From assembly GCA_020342025.1 (NCBI GenBank), contig CP070840.1, positions 3,744,609 through 3,751,853 on the forward strand: a stretch of DNA of 7,245 nucleotides. Direction: 5' to 3'. Below the pieces are notes generated by a model. It was not told where the DNA came from. It ran no database searches and worked only from the letters and a program-made list of their open reading frames with translations. How positions within the stretch are numbered: the stretch's first letter is position 1; each line of letters begins with the position of its first letter. This document shows positions 1 through 6,927 of this stretch, one piece after another. A program made the translations under genes and the position numbers. The stretch comes from Deltaproteobacteria bacterium (lineage in GTDB: Bacteria; Desulfobacterota; DSM-4660; Desulfatiglandales; HGW-15).

Positions 1-313
1 CAAGAGCCTTTCCGGTGGAAACTTGCAAAAGGTGATGTTGGCCAGAGAACTTGCTGGAAGACCCGCGTTTGTGGTGGCATCCCAGCCCACACGGGGCCTT
101 GACGTTGGTGCAATGGAGTACATTCACCAGAGAATACTGCAAGAGAGAGAACGAGGGGCAGGCATACTCCTCATCTCTGAGGATCTGGATGAAATATTTG
201 CGCTGAGTGACCGGATCACCGTGTTGTATGAAGGAGCACTCATGGGAGAAGTCCCATTGGAGGTAGCCTCCCGCGAGCACATTGGTCTCTGGATGAGCGG
301 AGTGACCGAATGA
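1..313 (+). CDS. Nucleoside/sugar-type ABC transporter ATP-binding protein, C-terminal end (5' truncated)
   Basis: This is the last 103 codons of an ABC ATPase; the reading frame is open from position 2 and the real start lies upstream. The fragment opens with the ABC signature SLSGGNLQK. The Walker B region follows, VVASQPTRGLDVGA, where the usual catalytic glutamate is glutamine. The switch region reads LLISEDLDEIFALSDRI, with no histidine. This degenerate pattern is typical of the second nucleotide-binding domain in the duplicated ATPases of the RbsA/NupO (YufO) type, so the whole protein is probably about 500 residues with two domains (inferred). It would power import through the two permeases that follow. 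The stop overlaps the next start as ATGA, which suggests translational coupling. The TTG at position 23 is an internal leucine codon and not a start. The substrate cannot be read from this part; the neighbours suggest nucleosides or nucleobases. Confidence 0.92.
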   Translation, partial: KSLSGGNLQKVMLARELAGRPAFVVASQPTRGLDVGAMEYIHQRILQERERGAGILLISEDLDEIFALSDRITVLYEGALMGEVPLEVASREHIGLWMSGVTE

Positions 314-1371
314 TCAGAATAAGGATCACGAGGCGCCAACCGCTGCCGAAATGGGCAAGGATCGTTATCCCGATTGCCGCCATTATTGTTACGCTCATCC
401 TTTCTGCCATCCCGATCCTTATTGCTGGAGGGCATCTCTGGAAATCCTATTTCTACCTGTTCTATGGTGCCCTCGGAACACGGTTTAACCTTCTGGAAAC
501 ATTTGTAAAGGCCAGCCCGCTCTTATTGACCGGCCTGGCTGTCGCCTTCGCCTTTAGAGCCAAGTTCTGGAACATCGGCGCAGAGGGTCAACTCCTTGCC
601 GTGGCTCTGACGGCCACCGTGCTTGGCGTTTCTCTCGGCAGTGTCCCCCGGGTCGTGGTTTTGCCGGTGATTATACTCGCAGGCTTTGTTGCTGGAGGTA
701 TATGGGCATCGATCCCCGCCATTCTAAAGACCAAGCTCAAAGTCGATGATGTGGTGTCCACGCTCCTTCTGAACTATGTGATGATCCATATCATGGGAGC
801 ACTCCTTTTTGGCCCGCTCCAGCAACCCGGCTCGAGCTGGCCCAGATCATCGGCAATCATCGAGGCGGCCCAGTATCCCATCCTTCTGGCCCGATCACGA
901 TTCCACATGGGAATTCCCCTCGCCTTTTTCGCCGTATTGGTCATCTGGTTTATTAACAAGCGGACGGTTTTTGGGTACCAATCAAAAGGAGTTGGTGCGA
1001 ACATCAGGGCCGCGCACTTCGGGGGCATCAATACCACCTCGGTGATTCTGTGGACTGCCCTGTTATCGGGCGGGCTGGCAGGGCTCGCCGGGGTCGGAGA
1101 GCTTTGCGCGCTACAGTACCGTCTGATTATGGATATCTCTCCCGGTTATGGGTATTCCGGGATTGTTATCGCCATGCTGGGAAACCTCCACCCTGTCGGG
1201 GTGCTTTTTTCGTCGCTTTTTTTTAGTGTGATAATCGTCGGCGCTCAGACCATGAGCCGTATGGCCGGCGTCCCTACCTATATTGCAGAGGTGATACAGG
1301 GGATGGCGCTGATGATTATGCTGGTCTTTCTGCTGTTTACCGAATACAAAATTAAGGTGGTACGAAGGTAA
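310..1371 (+). CDS. ABC transporter permease, NupP/YufP type (BPD_transp_2 family)
   Basis: This 353-residue integral membrane protein is one half of the inner-membrane channel of a nucleoside-type ABC importer. Residues 1-17 are basic and cytoplasmic-like. About eight to ten hydrophobic segments follow, for example around residues 17-40, 66-82, 92-135, 146-168, 199-216, 244-266, 296-313 and 322-344. Family landmarks are FRAKFWNIGAEGQ (82-94), KLKVDDVVSTLLLNYV (142-157) and GYGYSGIVIAMLGNLHPVG (279-297). They match the positions of the NIGAEGQ, TLMLNY and GI-VALLG motifs of the NupP/YufP class. The ATG overlaps the upstream stop (ATGA) and has GGAG at 299-302, 7 bases ahead, which supports this start. 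The length is normal for the family. A T8 run at 1217-1224 lies in the coding frame (Leu-Phe-Phe). The partner permease follows with a 1-bp overlap. The family call is firm; the substrate is inferred only from the neighbouring deaminase. Confidence 0.93.
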   Translation: MIRIRITRRQPLPKWARIVIPIAAIIVTLILSAIPILIAGGHLWKSYFYLFYGALGTRFNLLETFVKASPLLLTGLAVAFAFRAKFWNIGAEGQLLAVALTATVLGVSLGSVPRVVVLPVIILAGFVAGGIWASIPAILKTKLKVDDVVSTLLLNYVMIHIMGALLFGPLQQPGSSWPRSSAIIEAAQYPILLARSRFHMGIPLAFFAVLVIWFINKRTVFGYQSKGVGANIRAAHFGGINTTSVILWTALLSGGLAGLAGVGELCALQYRLIMDISPGYGYSGIVIAMLGNLHPVGVLFSSLFFSVIIVGAQTMSRMAGVPTYIAEVIQGMALMIMLVFLLFTEYKIKVVRR

Positions 1372-2315
1372 TGGATGGGATTCTTGACGTAGCTTTTATC
1401 TCAGGACTCATGGGGGCGATGATGAGAATGGCAACACCGATCATTTTCGCCACTCTGGGTGAAATCCTGGCAGAGCGATCCGGCGTGCTCAACCTGGGAA
1501 TTGAGGGCATCATGCTGATGGGCGCGATGACAGGATTCCTCGTTTGCTTCGGCTCGGGTTCCTTGTGGTTAGGGGTGCTCATGGCCGCCATTGTGGGCAT
1601 GAGCCTCGGGCTCCTGATGGCATTTCTTTCGGTCAATCTGGGGTTGAGTCAGCACGTATCAGGACTGGGGATTACGCTGTTTTCAACCGGCTTGGCCATG
1701 TACATCTACCGGCTCCATTTCGGCTCTCCCACCGTCCCCCCCATCGTACAGCCTTTCAAACAGGTTTCCTTACCGCTGCTTTCGAAAATCCCTGTGATCG
1801 GCCCCGGTCTCTTCACACAATATACACTGACCTATCTCGCCTGGCTGCTCATACCGATCATGTCCATTCTGCTCTACAAAACAAGAATAGGGTTGAAAGT
1901 CAGGACTGTTGGAGAGAATCCCGTGGTCGCCGACACGGTCGGCGTAAACGTGACCCTGACCCGAACGCTCTGTCTGGTTGCGGGCGGTGCTCTGATGGGG
2001 ATCGGAGGGGCCTTTCTGACGCTGGCCCATCAAAACATGTTCCTCATTGATGTGATTGGGGGTAGAGGATGGGTGAGCATTGCCATGGTCATTTTTGGAA
2101 ACTGGGATCCTCTCAAAGGCGCGATAGGGGCCCTCATCTTCGGTTTTCTGGATGGACTTCAGCTGAGGCTTCAGGGCCTGGGATTCGATATCTCCTTTCA
2201 TGTTTTCCTGATGATTCCATATCTCCTGACGATCGTTGCGCTGATAGGCGTTTCCAGGAAGGCAGCTGTTCCGGCGAGTCTGCTCAAGCCCTATAGAAGA
2301 GAGGAGAAAGGGTGA
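1371..2315 (+). CDS. ABC transporter permease, NupQ/YufQ type (BPD_transp_2 family)
   Basis: This 314-residue integral membrane protein is the second permease of the importer and would pair with the preceding one. It is mostly hydrophobic, with about eight to nine membrane segments. The hallmark GEILAERSGVLNLGIEG covers residues 30-46. A cytoplasmic loop TRIGLKVRTVGENPVVADTV (171-190) is the likely contact with the ATPase. GGRGWVSIAMVIFGNWDP (230-247) precedes the last membrane segments, and the C-terminus is charged (YRREEKG). These motifs are typical of NupQ/YufQ-like proteins next to BMP-family binding proteins. The start shares its A with the preceding TAA stop (TAATG). AAGG-type purine stretches at 1353-1368 lie in the end of the upstream gene, so coupled translation is likely. 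The length is usual. No binding-protein gene is found downstream, so it is probably upstream of the window. Confidence 0.93.
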   Translation: MDGILDVAFISGLMGAMMRMATPIIFATLGEILAERSGVLNLGIEGIMLMGAMTGFLVCFGSGSLWLGVLMAAIVGMSLGLLMAFLSVNLGLSQHVSGLGITLFSTGLAMYIYRLHFGSPTVPPIVQPFKQVSLPLLSKIPVIGPGLFTQYTLTYLAWLLIPIMSILLYKTRIGLKVRTVGENPVVADTVGVNVTLTRTLCLVAGGALMGIGGAFLTLAHQNMFLIDVIGGRGWVSIAMVIFGNWDPLKGAIGALIFGFLDGLQLRLQGLGFDISFHVFLMIPYLLTIVALIGVSRKAAVPASLLKPYRREEKG

Positions 2316-2333
2316 TAAAAGGGAGAAAAGACA

Positions 2334-3614
2334 ATGCTCGACCTTATTGTTCGAAACGCAAATTTGCCCGATGGACGAAAGGGCTTTGACATTGGCATCA
2401 AAGACGGATCCATTGTAGCGGTTGCAACGGGACTTAAGGCGAAAGGGAAGCGGGAGATCGATGCAACAGGCCGTCTCGCCTCACCCCCTCTCGTTGACAG
2501 CCACTTCCACTTGGATTCAACCCTCACCTATGGTAAGCCCCGTGTGAATGAAAGCGGGACCCTTCTCGAAGGCATCGAACTCTGGGGAGAACTGAAACCG
2601 CACCTCACGGTTGAAAGTATCAAAGCCCGCGCCATCGAGTTTTGTCACTGGGCCATTGCTCGTGGAACACTGGCAATCCGGAGTCACGTGGACGTGAGTG
2701 ATGATAGACTCCTGGCCATTAAGGCCCTTTTAGAGGTGCGGGAGCAAATCAAACCGTATATCGACCTGCAACTGGTGGCCTTCCCTCAGGAGGGTTATTT
2801 TCGGTATCCCGCCAATGTTTCAAATCTGGAGCGTGCCCTGGATTTGGGCGTCGATGTGGTCGGCGGCATTCCCCATTTCGAGAGAACCATGGCGGACGGC
2901 GCAGCCTCCGTGAAGGCCCTGTGCGAACTGGCAGCCGAGCGGGATCTCCGTGTGGACATGCACTGTGACGAGAGCGATGATCCGCTCTCACGCCACATAG
3001 AGACCCTGGCTTTCCATACCCAACGCTTGGGTCTTCAAGGCCGGGTCACCGGCTCTCACCTCACATCCATGCATTCCATGGACAACTATTACGTCAGCAA
3101 ACTGTTGCCCTTGATGGGGGAGGCCCAGGTTCACGTGGTGGCCAACCCGCTGATTAATATTACACTCCAGGGGCGACATGACACCTATCCAAAACGACGC
3201 GGCATGACGCGGGTAAAGGAACTCATGGAAGCCGGGCTCAATGTGGCGTTTGGCCACGATGCGCTGATGGATCCTTGGTATAGCCTTGGCTCCCACGACA
3301 TGATAGAGGTTGCCCACATGGGGCTGCACGTAGGGCAGATGACGGGTGTGTGTCAAATGGGAAGGATATTCGAGGCAATCACTTATAACGGGGCTAAAGT
3401 CCTGGGACTTGACGGCTATGGGCTCGAACCTGGGTGTAACGGTGATATGGTTATCCTTCAGGCACGCGACCGGCAGGAAGCCCTGCGATTGAGACCTGCC
3501 AGACTGTTCGTGATTCGCCGCGGAAAAGTAATTGCCGAAACGCCACCCGCGGCCAGCCGGTTGGCGCTTGGAAACAAGACATTTGCGGTGGATTTTCGAT
3601 ATCCACCGGGCTAA
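2334..3614 (+). CDS. codA: CodA-like cytosine deaminase (amidohydrolase superfamily), possible 5-methylcytosine deaminase
   Basis: This 426-residue metal-dependent amidohydrolase is nearly the length of E. coli CodA (427). It should convert cytosine, or a 5-substituted cytosine, to uracil or thymine plus ammonia in the cytoplasm. The landmark residues are all visible. They are His57 and His59 (DSHFHLDSTL), Gln152 (AFPQEG), His210 and Glu213 (HCDES), His242 (GSHLTSMHS) and Asp309 (FGHDALMDPW). Each sits four positions below its CodA counterpart (His61, His63, Gln156, His214, Glu217, His246, Asp313). Phe150 and Trp315 match Phe154 and Trp319. The clear difference is Ala310 where CodA has Asp314, the residue that crowds the C5 position of the base. 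The ATG follows GGGAG at 2321-2325 with 8 bases of spacing. The gene lies 18 bp after the permease gene, so it is very likely in the transporter operon and acts on imported substrate. The family is certain; exact substrate preference is inferred. Confidence 0.9.
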   Translation: MLDLIVRNANLPDGRKGFDIGIKDGSIVAVATGLKAKGKREIDATGRLASPPLVDSHFHLDSTLTYGKPRVNESGTLLEGIELWGELKPHLTVESIKARAIEFCHWAIARGTLAIRSHVDVSDDRLLAIKALLEVREQIKPYIDLQLVAFPQEGYFRYPANVSNLERALDLGVDVVGGIPHFERTMADGAASVKALCELAAERDLRVDMHCDESDDPLSRHIETLAFHTQRLGLQGRVTGSHLTSMHSMDNYYVSKLLPLMGEAQVHVVANPLINITLQGRHDTYPKRRGMTRVKELMEAGLNVAFGHDALMDPWYSLGSHDMIEVAHMGLHVGQMTGVCQMGRIFEAITYNGAKVLGLDGYGLEPGCNGDMVILQARDRQEALRLRPARLFVIRRGKVIAETPPAASRLALGNKTFAVDFRYPPG

Positions 3615-3757
3615 CTGTCGAGAAGTTCTTTCAATCTCCCCGGTTGCGGTAAAGTCACGCATGCCTTAGTGTTGGGTATCAGTAATAACTTAAGTGATTG
3701 AACGTGGACGGCGCAGAAACCAATGTCTATTGCTCATGTTATTCTTGATACGCAACG

Positions 3758-4747
3758 CTACGGGGTAACGTAGGGCGCCACCTGTTTGAAGACCTTCGGG
3801 CGGGATGCCTCGAACTGAGCGAGGAAATGATCGGATCGAACGATCGGACTCCAAAGCGAAAAATCCTCCCGTTCAAGGTCCATCCCCACATTCAATATAT
3901 CCTCCAGCGTCTCCATGAGGTATTGCTCAGGCTTGTAGATCGAATCTCCGATATCGCCCACCCAACAAAGTGGTGACCCCTGGTAGCGGTCGTACAGGTC
4001 CCCATAAAATTTCCTTGTGACAATGGTGCGGGGCTGAAGCCCCAGGTCGGTGAAAGGCTTTGTCACACCCTCCTCCGCAACCTCTATGAGCGCCCCGTTG
4101 AAGACGGGGATGAGTTCGATATCGTTCTCCATGCATATCCGGCAGATCCCTTCCAAACCTTCGAGACTGGCGCAAACCGGAAAGAGGAATATGCGCTTGG
4201 GACGGTGGAACTGTACAGCCTCCTCCGCGAAATGTGTCACCGTCTGGCCTGAAGCGATGCACTCCTCCATAACAATCCAGGTTTCATCCTTCCACCATTC
4301 GCCCACAAAGGAGCTCTCAACGATCTTCCATCCGCGATAGACCGCCTCATCCTCCACCCGGGTGAGCTTTATGTAGGTGGTATCGAGGAGCCCCGGCCGC
4401 TGAAGCGGGGGATTCGCGTCCAGCAGGTCGAGGGGGCGCCCCCCCCAGAGGATGACAAACTGGGCAACCTTCCCTTCGAACATGCGCTCGAAAAGGCGGA
4501 TCATGTCATGGCCTATTTCCTTGATCATCAAGAACTTTTCAGGCCCGCAGGCCTGACGGCTGAGCAGGAATTCCTGGCCGAGCCCCCTCCCGGGAAAATC
4601 GGCTACGTAAATCCTCTCCGGGAGGCACCGGTCTCGGAAGGCCTCATGCTGGGTGATCCCCTTCACCAGCCATATGTTCTTCCCACCACGTGACATGACG
4701 ATCTCCCCGAGGTCTTCGAGGTAGATCCGGTTTTCATCCGCCTTCAT
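3758..4747 (-). CDS. Phosphoribosyltransferase-like protein, probably a divergent uracil phosphoribosyltransferase relative
   Basis: The product has 329 residues. I do not recognise it as a named family, but it has a type I phosphoribosyltransferase look. IVMEECIASGQTV (158-170) resembles the PRPP-binding loop: hydrophobic strand, two acidic residues, then (A/T)(S/T)G-x-T. IFLFPVCASLEGLEGI (186-201) resembles the A-A-P-E-G-I segment of Upp. WVGDIGDSIY (262-271) resembles the uracil-binding G-D-A-G-D-R motif near the Upp C-terminus. VILWGGRPLD (98-107) could be the pyrophosphate loop. The order of motifs fits Upp, but the protein is about 120 residues longer, with an N-terminal extension and an insertion of about 30 residues before GDIGD. 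If active it would turn uracil plus PRPP into UMP, the step after the convergent deaminase. The start follows AAGGAGG (4760-4754) at a spacing of 6. A G8 run on the coding strand (4439-4446) encodes part of WGGR. There is no predicted signal peptide or membrane segment. Substrate and activity are inferred. Confidence 0.6.
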   Translation of the reverse strand: MKADENRIYLEDLGEIVMSRGGKNIWLVKGITQHEAFRDRCLPERIYVADFPGRGLGQEFLLSRQACGPEKFLMIKEIGHDMIRLFERMFEGKVAQFVILWGGRPLDLLDANPPLQRPGLLDTTYIKLTRVEDEAVYRGWKIVESSFVGEWWKDETWIVMEECIASGQTVTHFAEEAVQFHRPKRIFLFPVCASLEGLEGICRICMENDIELIPVFNGALIEVAEEGVTKPFTDLGLQPRTIVTRKFYGDLYDRYQGSPLCWVGDIGDSIYKPEQYLMETLEDILNVGMDLEREDFSLWSPIVRSDHFLAQFEASRPKVFKQVAPYVTP

Positions 4748-4836
4748 CTGTCCCCTCCTTTTTCTGCAAGCGCTGCATCCTTCCCCTTCAGCTATACCCC
4801 CTAGCAGCTGACAAGAAAATCCTTTTTTCGATAGGC

Positions 4837-4865
4837 AATATATGGAAAAGGCAGTAGTGTGTCAA
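4837..4865 (-). promoter_or_regulatory. Sigma70-type promoter for the phosphoribosyltransferase-like gene
   Basis: Read on the minus strand, TTGACA (4865-4860) is followed by exactly 17 bases and then TATATT (4842-4837). That is a perfect -35 box and a 5/6 match to the -10 box at ideal spacing. Transcription would start near 4830, giving a leader of about 80 bases that ends in a strong AAGGAGG Shine-Dalgarno sequence. The orientation and distance fit the gene at 3758-4747. This suggests that gene is transcribed independently of the transporter-deaminase operon. Activity is inferred from sequence alone. Confidence 0.65.
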
Positions 4866-5022
4866 TTTCAAATGAAAAGATCACTAAGGGAATGCCCTTG
4901 TTATAGATCCAGTCGCTTCTATTAACCCAACTTCGTGGCTTTTCATCGTTTTAGGCGGCAAATCAGGCTATTTTTGGATACTGGCCTTTGTAATTTCAAT
5001 GTGTTACGCATTCAGGACTTTG

Positions 5023-5035
5023 TGTAGTGTCAAAA
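5023..5035 (+). repeat. Left copy of 13-bp direct repeat flanking the transposase gene
   Basis: TGTAGTGTCAAAA occurs here and again, identically and in the same orientation, at 6928-6940. It lies 50 bases before the likely transposase start. It may be the tip of the element's left end. The reason for direct rather than inverted orientation is not explained by the sequence. Confidence 0.6.
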
Positions 5036-5049
5036 AATAGGTTTCCCCC

Positions 5050-5078
5050 TTGACCTTAGGCAGTTTCTTTATTAAACT
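5050..5078 (+). promoter_or_regulatory. Possible transposase promoter giving a leaderless transcript
   Basis: TTGACC (5050-5055), a 17-base spacer and TAAACT (5073-5078) form a sigma70-like pair, matching the consensus at 5/6 and 4/6. Transcription would begin about seven bases further, at about 5085, which is right at the ATG at 5086. There is no Shine-Dalgarno sequence before that ATG, which fits a leaderless message. The -10 match is modest, so this is tentative. Confidence 0.4.
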
Positions 5079-5082
5079 GCCT
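5058..5082 (+). promoter_or_regulatory. Hairpin just upstream of the transposase start, likely blocking read-in expression
   Basis: AGGCAGTTT (5058-5066) and AAACTGCCT (5074-5082) are perfect reverse complements with a 7-base loop, ending three bases before the ATG at 5086. In RNA read through from outside the element, this stem would occlude the start or cause termination. RNA begun at the internal promoter would start after the stem. Such protection against read-in is known for several insertion sequences, such as IS10 and IS50; here it is inferred. Confidence 0.55.
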
Positions 5083-5085
5083 TTC

Positions 5086-6915
5086 ATGTTTATTCGCAGA
5101 GTTCCACACATAAACAGAAAGAACCGCAAAGAGTACTATACCTATAAACTGGTCGACTCGATCCGGACACAACGGGGGCCCCGGCAGAGGGTTATATTGA
5201 ATCTGGGTGTGGGTTTTGATTTGCCCAAAGAACAGTGGAAAGATCTCGCTAATTGCATAAAAGAAATTATCACCGGACAAAAATCTTTTATTGATTATCC
5301 CAAGGCAATCAAGAGCCTTGCCAGGAGATATGCAAGGAAAATTATTCGTGAGCAATCCTGTGTTATTGATACGAGAGAAGATAGCCCTGCGGATTATGCA
5401 ACTATTGATGTCAACAGTGTTGAGGATGAGGAGGTCAGGACAGTTGGGACTGAATATGTTGTTTATGAGGCTATCAAGGAACTTGAGATAGATCAAAAAC
5501 TGAAGGAACTCGGATTGAATAGACACCAGGTTGCTGCCGCACTTGGTGTAATTGCCGGTCGAATGATTGTTCCCGGTTCTGAAAGGTCCACCCATTATTG
5601 GTTGCAGAACCTCAGCGCTTTGGATGAACTAATGGGCGTTGATTTTTCTAACCTATCTCTGGATCGCGTATATAAAGTTTCTGATGGGCTGCTGAAGCAG
5701 AAGGATGCACTTGAAGAACACCTGCGCCGGACTGAAGACCAACTTTTTGCTTTAGAGGAAAAAATCATCCTCTACGATCTGACCAATACATTTCTTGAAG
5801 GTACTGGCAAGTATAACCCTAAAGCACGGTTTGCCAAATCAAAAGAGAAACGCAGCGATTGTCCCCTGGTGACCTTGGGCCTTGTTCTGGATATGCATGG
5901 GTTCCCCAAGAAGAGCCGAATCTTTGAGGGTAACGTCAGTGAGCCCAAAACTCTCGAAACGATGATCAAGGGCCTTGCCGGCGGGGACATTTCTGAGGAT
6001 TCCCTTATCAAGCCGACGATTGTACTGGATGCTGGAATCGCTACGGAAGATAATATCAAATGGCTGAAAAGTAAGCCCTATCATTATATCGTCGTTTCCC
6101 GCAAGAAAAAGAAAGCAATTCCATCTGATGTGACTATGATTGCTGTTAAAGAAGATGATAAGACCAATACTGTTTTGGTTCAAGCCGGTTTGGCCAAAAA
6201 CCATGAAACAGATGAATTAGCACTCTATTGCCACTCTATTGATAAAGAGAAGAAAGAAGAAAGTATCAAGACTAAGTTTCAGCAGCGCTTTGAGGCCGAG
6301 CTATTAAAAGCACGCAATGCGCTTCACCTTAGAAACGGCACCAAAGGCTACGATAAGGTAGTTGAGAGAATGGGCCGACTAAAAGAAAGATTCAAACTGG
6401 TATCTCACCGTTACAATGTCGGCATTGAAAAAGATACTGAAACGGACAAGGCTAAAAACATTACCTGGTCGCGTAAGCAAACAGAAAAGACCAGTGGCAT
6501 CTACTGCCTGAGAACCGACCGAAAAGATCTTAATGAGCAACAGATATGGGATATTTATACAATGCTGACTGATATTGAAGATGCATTTCGGTGCATGAAA
6601 TCTGAGTTAGGCCTAAGGCCAATCTATCATCAGAAAGAAACCCGATGCGATGGTCACATTTTCATAACTCTCCTTGCTTATCATTTGTTGCATACCATTC
6701 GCTTTAAGTTACGGCAAAAAGGAGTCCGATTTTGTTGGACAACGATTCGCAGACAACTATCAACACAGGCTAGAACAACAACAACGATGAAACGAGAAGA
6801 CGGCAAAGTTATCCGTATCCGAAAATCATCCAAGGCGGAAGCGCCACACCAAGCCATCTATGATGCATTGAATTTATCTTATCAGCCAGGAAGAAGAGTA
6901 AAAACAATCTTGTAG
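5086..6915 (+). CDS. IS1634-like transposase (DDE type, IS4 superfamily)
   Basis: The 609-residue protein would cut and join the ends of its own insertion sequence. I prefer the ATG at 5086 because it gives the MFIRRV N-terminus usual for this family. An in-frame TTG at 5050 would add 12 residues encoded by the hairpin and promoter-like DNA. After the N-terminal region there is a charged helical stretch around residues 200-225. The DDE catalytic residues are Asp231 in YDLTNTFLEG (230-239), Asp315 in IVLDAG, and Glu498 in DIEDAFRCMK. The last has the E-(6)-K spacing to Lys505 and is followed by GLRPIYH (509-515). About 180 residues separate the second Asp from Glu498, as expected for the insertion domain of IS4-type enzymes. 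The frame is full length and uninterrupted, so the element may be active. No Shine-Dalgarno sequence precedes the start. The superfamily is certain; the IS1634 assignment is from remembered motifs. Confidence 0.88.
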   Translation: MFIRRVPHINRKNRKEYYTYKLVDSIRTQRGPRQRVILNLGVGFDLPKEQWKDLANCIKEIITGQKSFIDYPKAIKSLARRYARKIIREQSCVIDTREDSPADYATIDVNSVEDEEVRTVGTEYVVYEAIKELEIDQKLKELGLNRHQVAAALGVIAGRMIVPGSERSTHYWLQNLSALDELMGVDFSNLSLDRVYKVSDGLLKQKDALEEHLRRTEDQLFALEEKIILYDLTNTFLEGTGKYNPKARFAKSKEKRSDCPLVTLGLVLDMHGFPKKSRIFEGNVSEPKTLETMIKGLAGGDISEDSLIKPTIVLDAGIATEDNIKWLKSKPYHYIVVSRKKKKAIPSDVTMIAVKEDDKTNTVLVQAGLAKNHETDELALYCHSIDKEKKEESIKTKFQQRFEAELLKARNALHLRNGTKGYDKVVERMGRLKERFKLVSHRYNVGIEKDTETDKAKNITWSRKQTEKTSGIYCLRTDRKDLNEQQIWDIYTMLTDIEDAFRCMKSELGLRPIYHQKETRCDGHIFITLLAYHLLHTIRFKLRQKGVRFCWTTIRRQLSTQARTTTTMKREDGKVIRIRKSSKAEAPHQAIYDALNLSYQPGRRVKTIL

Positions 6916-6927
6916 ACGATTCAAATC

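Larger units (their letters stand above)
4748..5049. other. Intergenic region between the phosphoribosyltransferase-like gene and the insertion sequence gene
   Basis: About 300 bases with no convincing gene on either strand. On the minus strand it holds the promoter and an untranslated leader of about 80 bases for the gene at 3758-4747. That leader can form a small hairpin (TCAGCT/AGCTGA arms at 4788-4793 and 4806-4811). Further right is a short perfect hairpin, AAGGG-AATG-CCCTT, at 4886-4899 with no T-run after it, so it is not a clear terminator. The right part is AT-rich and runs into the left end of the insertion sequence near 5023. Confidence 0.6.

Noticed and set aside
1544..2201. Open frames of 168 codons (plus) and 143 codons (minus) inside the second permease gene
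   Set aside because: Both are out of frame with a well-supported membrane protein and have low-complexity, Arg/His/Pro-rich translations typical of shadows.
3605..3644. Inverted repeat ACCGGG/CCCGGT at the end of the deaminase gene as a terminator
   Set aside because: The stem is only 6 bp with a 28-base loop and no T-run follows, so it does not meet the pattern of an intrinsic terminator.
2988..3662. 224-codon open frame on the minus strand opposite the deaminase gene
   Set aside because: It overlaps a clear CodA homologue with all catalytic residues, and its translation shows no recognisable domain; it is a shadow of the GC-rich gene.
3684..3699. Near-palindrome AATAACTT/AAGTGATT between the convergent genes
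   Set aside because: It has a mismatch, is AT-rich and has no spacer or T-run; it could be chance and I cannot support a terminator or operator.
5050..5085. TTG at 5050 as the transposase start
   Set aside because: It adds 12 residues atypical of the family that are encoded by the hairpin and promoter-like DNA, whereas the ATG at 5086 gives the usual MFIRRV start.
5056..5595. 179-codon minus-strand frame opposite the transposase start
   Set aside because: It lies fully against the transposase gene and has no family motif or plausible ribosome binding site that I can see.
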